Below are positions 8,601 to 9,858 of a stretch of DNA of 9,858 bases, piece by piece. A program made the position numbers and the translations under genes. The stretch comes from CAZUSU01 sp964623315 (GTDB lineage: Bacteria; Patescibacteriota; Patescibacteriia; Magasanikbacterales; 2-02-FULL-50-9b): the NCBI GenBank assembly GCA_964623315.1, contig CAZUSU010000018.1, positions 1 through 9,858 of the forward strand, in the 5' to 3' direction. The notes beneath the pieces were generated by a model, which ran no database searches, was not told the origin of the DNA, and worked only from the letters and a program-made list of their open reading frames with translations. Position 1 is the first letter of the stretch. The number at the start of each line of letters is the position of its first letter.

Positions 8601-9858
8601 ACAGTCCGGACGAACGCGCCTGCCAAACGTGGTTGCCGATAGACGTGGGCGGCGCGGACATTTTGAACCAGTACACGAGCGCCGGATTCAAGCCGTACGC
8701 AAGTGGCGAGGGGAAATACTATTGCGCGCAGAGTGCGGGGCGGGCGGGGAGTGATGGGAAGTATGCCATAAGCACAAACCTGACGTTTGGGCCAAAAGAT
8801 GTGCCTACTGCCGATTTGAGCAAAAATAGTTTGAGCAATGGTAAGCAGATTAAAGATTTTACAGATGATTTTGGACTCATTTTGCAGTATAGTAAACAAG
8901 CAGGTAAAACAGAAAATTTAAAAGATATTTATGCAGATGAAATTGATTATATTGAGCTTGAGTCAATAGCTCCTGATGGTATTGAGAGTTCCTCGCTTCA
9001 ATTTCCGGTTGGGTATAAAATGCACATAGTGAATGATGGTGTAGCACGTTTTTATATGCGTTCCGATGGTAAGGAATATCTGCAATCACAAGCAAAAAAT
9101 CCTGGTTTGAAATGTCCGGCGGTTCGTGAGAATGTGTACTTTGACTTACTTGACCCAGATGCATTTTTTGGTAAAGATAATAAAAATAAAGATCTACTGA
9201 TCTCTTTGAGTAAACAAGTGCGTTGTGGATTAGGTGGATTAGGAAATAGTGCGGAATGTACGGCCTTCACTGGCGAAAAGGCTGATGTGAGTAAGTATTT
9301 TAGCTGTAGCACAGGTGAGATTGGATCACCACAGCCGGCAATACAGAATGAAACTTTACCAAATACCAAGGAACTTGGAACTTTTACAGCGGTAACAGGG
9401 GTTGCTAGAAATTCAGGGGTTGGGGTTGGCGATGGAATGGAAGTAAAACAGATGCATACATATAATGTAAAGCAAATTTGGTTTATGAGAACAGCCACAC
9501 AACCAAATAGAAATGATACGTTTGATATTTTTTCCGATAATGGATTGCGCGGTGATTTGATTTCACATGGAGAAAAATCAAAGGTGCTTGAAATTTCAAT
9601 ATTAAATACCAATCTGAACAATGGTGCTGGCGGACGTTATAATTGTCATAAAAATTTTGTCAACGGAACGCATCCATATTACTTATACACTATGCGCTTC
9701 TTGTTTGATAAAAATGGCAAATTTGTGTCTGCTGATGCCGGTGACTGCAGCAAGATTCTGCTTGGGATTCCGCGTGGTTGGAAAGTCACATTTCACCTTC
9801 GTGACATTTGCATGCAGGTTGCGCAAACAGTAAGTGGCGATGAAAGTAAAGCATATAC
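2528..9858 (+). CDS. Giant secreted cysteine-rich mosaic protein, 3' end outside the window
   Basis: One reading frame runs from ATG 2528 to the right edge with no stop: at least 2443 codons. Frame was checked about every 1 kb and is constant. Layout by residue: signal peptide 1-31; N-terminal region to about 198 with helical and Gly/Ala-rich parts and paired cysteines; a helical, Glu/Gln/Ala-rich, possibly coiled-coil part at 199-285; a conserved-looking block with RVIPLGWE (453-460) and LIDPNWVLK (503-511); ten C-x6-C motifs from 574 to 1327; a beta-sandwich module at 957-1098; a block with CGEWLAC (1515-1521); two SH3/Tudor-like barrels at 1795-1915; GWQGYCLEYD (2009 onward); and an AT-rich last part from about 2098. 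From memory, not from a search, many of these short motifs recur in giant uncharacterised secreted proteins of Parcubacteria. Expected location is the cell surface, with the cysteines as disulfides. No enzyme motif is recognised. ATG 2528 has no Shine-Dalgarno site, so translation probably depends on ribosomes finishing the gene before it. Confidence 0.9.
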   Translation, partial: MQKRPYHIQQTAIALSLVLSLFVPSAVQAQAVVNDPVANALSTLKYVSDKIFQVIGPILQNAATVAVVNVGQQMSRDLANGVAEWITNGDKGQGPLMYLKSPTTYARDAGKQALGDFLGNLGEQLGYGAAFCAPPSFALGLPSGLLAGIEPISFDLKLKTTSLQPKCQNIDELWDSYTAIGDSALAIAGDPSAAARAAQKRFLGAVDDQIKSGKSELDALATAQLQALSVLSISQEESRLQRQVDGSFKPVTSPISGDTRQSAAQVRREAEAQTVAEQQSQENVLQAGLIASGAESIPAIFASTLFNSLSKKFLGRLAQGKGTVRSPEEKAFNLANVFGAGKNASQSGGPNAIYTSNKTTVIAEGDWDLITLFSACPTQFAQADNCVIDQKFASAIRAAQSGKALTVKEALTQGLLQRDWEMVPPSQIARNEDPQCYKSSYCYSNLVKLRAARVIPLGWEIAAALASGNGQVTLGKVIDGFNECGKDKSGNAIRDEQNPYCHLIDPNWVLKMPEVSCRAKVYGPTLEGSLSPARKEVCADMQSSLGEDANGQSLGAYGYCLRERNTWLFDADQCPARFAGCATFTNKQNGEISLLETTIDSGVCNEKNAGCLGYVTDFTSQGGYDLNAQKIYLNEKAPTCAPQYAGCTEVVDTNTSQKRHLKVAPVSLGCKGVASDPSQCSQYARACTVEEVGCELFQPSGSTDPAVPGIITPALRDSATGAVLAGQWNDECDASCVGYATYYQQPTQLEPVAVQTTAFIPKTATQCTNDEVGCDAFVNVDTTQKGAGATAYFSKVQRCLPLQDAKVDHKIFYAWEGSDQSGYQLHEFDLAVSADGTPRYDVAETTEEGAAEKTKLLAECTLAVYKSRNIDGKPNPNFNIDCRELIDDAGTAVYRFVSRTIPVSAQCTAYRKEKTTKDNCVGSRGTFDAATGTCDYFVLPNASQACMQKSVGCRAYNGATAANTKIILSETFLTAADWTGGVLSSEGILVGDTVLKVTASSAQRAVSLTGGKTYQMIFWAKGAGTFDATLLSPKNKSTIKLNTAPLSLSPDWRLFEVSSPIVPLDDPNATIGFLPAKNSVLYLENFILKEQTDVVFAIKDSWQTPLACDGVPTDAIPGPGLNCREYKPQSDSKKAKIYLSGFTNLCRPVSAGCQKFQNTFNTAEITAKTVAVSSDGKETKTISADEFVYIIADKNSFCPADKRGCSALGVAAPQADGTNKIETVYRINNPDTYDKTLCKKEEQWCQVFTEQGGQQRYFKMPTPDLQCEFREKVEKAGTAFSGWFKKGSDAPCYPDLLAGGSAYGILRNGDVNFNGSVGLCPKEMNACTEFIDHADITRDYPSGRPYYFMKNNKLDTASCNGQVSLKEGCVLMEDQSLLGQTKYSTLLTYCKSDVQSNSACGTILSYGKIPNSDISAEGILVAPQIGQPGGYSLNCNKIIQNDLFNPLKTCADQKAILLDAGLNAKFSQKPLNAFDCAIPQDIATLNFFVKNQAFASCAMQADANTIVKVRRDRTCGEWLACQSSVYSYDKNTQKYKEVCTQLGVCNELSSDSSAVGRCGNWITPTSVSPAEQFSRALPLSTDRYAARNVGWFGQEYSGYALWNKFQANQVGWFTLPSGGTVIGAGFDSGICYGVNKEGITCTANVFADKDNSSAVLAQFPGTKINQGVCSQSKCWYSMDGFKPVNKLSQKDFTEQTCRGYPEQDAPFPTRVASTNIFGEITQRAAGFKNANVCATYAFTTLQREKDTWATIDDFKTIIGYAPAVINNGSCECSYKKVTYGQTGDVRYFGTQQTAGSYKVKDRVYGWYKFGANKQWYSGEITAAKDGSYDVKYDDPDSEAGLTGERLAPIPSPSGEKLNVKPGDIVIVKKKDTIVAFNALVVEAMPDSVRVKYIEAPGTSWADKGAPTFIVGWDLVTQNIQTAVASTDYPPKGMCDSGWFVVGEKLINNEPNANGAISKKGLACRSDFDCIDERVTKIKTKTKDTSTADLQYGTEDGRCQFQKEVVDVQGWQGYCLEYDMRAHVNNSPDERACQTWLPIDVGGADILNQYTSAGFKPYASGEGKYYCAQSAGRAGSDGKYAISTNLTFGPKDVPTADLSKNSLSNGKQIKDFTDDFGLILQYSKQAGKTENLKDIYADEIDYIELESIAPDGIESSSLQFPVGYKMHIVNDGVARFYMRSDGKEYLQSQAKNPGLKCPAVRENVYFDLLDPDAFFGKDNKNKDLLISLSKQVRCGLGGLGNSAECTAFTGEKADVSKYFSCSTGEIGSPQPAIQNETLPNTKELGTFTAVTGVARNSGVGVGDGMEVKQMHTYNVKQIWFMRTATQPNRNDTFDIFSDNGLRGDLISHGEKSKVLEISILNTNLNNGAGGRYNCHKNFVNGTHPYYLYTMRFLFDKNGKFVSADAGDCSKILLGIPRGWKVTFHLRDICMQVAQTVSGDESKAY
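4247..6508 (+). repeat. Ten C-x6-C motifs spread over a 750-residue stretch
   Basis: The giant protein repeats a short pattern: Cys, six residues, Cys, two residues, then usually Phe or Tyr. First cysteines are at residues 574, 604, 640, 687, 767, 946, 1146, 1198, 1238 and 1320. Examples are CPARFAGCATF, CTVEEVGCELF, CTNDEVGCDAF, CMQKSVGCRAY and CPKEMNACTEF. The residue before the second Cys is Gly in eight of ten, and the aromatic is present in eight of ten. The identical DNA octamer GCCGGATG codes Ala-Gly-Cys at 4262, 4352, 4460 and 5978. Spacing between copies varies from about 30 to 200 residues, so these are small disulfide-type knobs between larger segments rather than a clean tandem array. 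The pattern is seen; disulfide pairing within each motif is inferred. Confidence 0.75.
5396..5821 (+). other. Beta-sandwich, carbohydrate-binding-like module in the giant protein
   Basis: Residues 957-1098 lack cysteine and read as alternating beta strands: an opening ILSETF, a W-x-G-G step, VGDTVLKVT, a GGKTYQMIFWAKG strand pair, TFDATLL, a DWRLFEVSS strand and a closing VLYLENFILKE. This order (SETF start, 'GKTY-x-x-x-FWAKG' centre, '-x-DW-x-x-F-x-V' and 'LYLENF' end) is that of galactose-binding-like jelly-roll modules such as the CBM4/9 family. That would suggest sugar or surface binding, though ligand residues cannot be named from sequence alone. It sits directly after the C-x6-C motif at 946-953. 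Confidence 0.55.
7910..8272 (+). other. Pair of SH3/Tudor-like barrels inside the giant protein
   Basis: Residues 1795-1849 read YKVKDRVYGWY, then QWYSGEI, then GSYDVKYDDPDSE and ERLAPI. This is the strand order and aromatic pattern (Y1804, W1806, Y1807, W1815, Y1816, Y1828, Y1832) of Tudor/Agenet-type small barrels. Residues 1857-1915 follow with VKPGDIVIV, ALVVEAMPDSVRVKYIEAP and IVGWDLV, a second barrel-like pattern starting with the usual 'x-PGD-x-V'. The stretch has no cysteine, unlike its flanks (CECSYKKVTYG before, CDSGWF after), so it looks like an inserted unit. Tudor-like barrels are best known for binding methylated residues or acting as small adapter folds; an extracellular bacterial copy may only be structural. 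The family call is from pattern, not from a profile search. Confidence 0.5.
8821..9858 (+). other. AT-rich C-terminal segment of the giant gene
   Basis: By hand count, 8521-8820 is about 57% GC while 8821-9840 is about 38% (the first 120 bases are below 30%). The reading frame is uninterrupted across the change. Codon use shifts with it: GCG, CGC, GGC and CCG are frequent before, while AAA, GAT, AAT, GGT and ATT dominate after. The protein here (from about residue 2098) is rich in Asp, Asn, Lys and Ile, with seven widely spaced cysteines. I recognise no domain. The abrupt step suggests the end of the gene was acquired or exchanged separately. Confidence 0.7.

Noticed and set aside
9052..9621. 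189-codon minus-strand frame opposite the AT-rich end of the giant gene
   Set aside because: It lies antisense to a continuous coding frame with natural protein features, and its product shows no family motif or start signals.

Overview
The window reads as ordinary bacterial chromosome from a member of the Patescibacteria (Candidate Phyla Radiation), most likely a Parcubacteria-type lineage. The grounds are a compact one-strand layout with overlapping genes, a small membrane protein with calcium-binding type-3 repeats, and next to it an enormous secreted cysteine-rich protein. That protein's short motifs match, as far as I can recall, a family of uncharacterised giant proteins from those genomes. 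TGA is used as a normal stop (tsaC ends in TGA), so the code in which TGA means glycine (Gracilibacteria/Absconditabacteria) does not apply. The lineage call is inference; no marker gene was compared.

All genes are on the + strand. Region 1 (1-545) holds the last 43 codons of an unidentified acidic protein, then a promoter placed so close to the next start codon that the transcript could be leaderless. An intact HicB-type antitoxin gene follows, then a wrecked HicA toxin gene: its N-terminal 17 codons and its C-terminal 21 codons remain in different frames and the middle is gone. Region 2 (542-1893) is a tight pair of translation genes, tsaC (t6A37 tRNA modification) and rsmA (16S rRNA dimethylation). 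They overlap by ATGA, and tsaC starts on the last bases of the dead toxin gene, so hicB, the hicA remnant, tsaC and rsmA look like one transcription unit.

Region 3 (1876-9858) begins with a very good sigma-70-type promoter lying across the 3' end of rsmA. It drives a 193-residue membrane-anchored protein with two calcium-binding loops. After one in-frame TAA and one more codon comes a single open reading frame of at least 2443 codons, still open at the right edge. Its product has a signal peptide, a helical N-terminal part, ten spaced C-x6-C motifs, a beta-sandwich (carbohydrate-binding-like) module, a pair of SH3/Tudor-like barrels, and a last part whose DNA drops abruptly from about 57% to about 38% GC. 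The two genes probably act together at the cell surface.

The most unusual items are the giant mosaic surface protein (its C-x6-C array, Tudor-like pair and composition jump) and the antitoxin that has outlived its toxin. No RNA genes, CRISPR arrays, insertion sequences or convincing terminators were seen, and no stretch over 300 bases lacks a gene.
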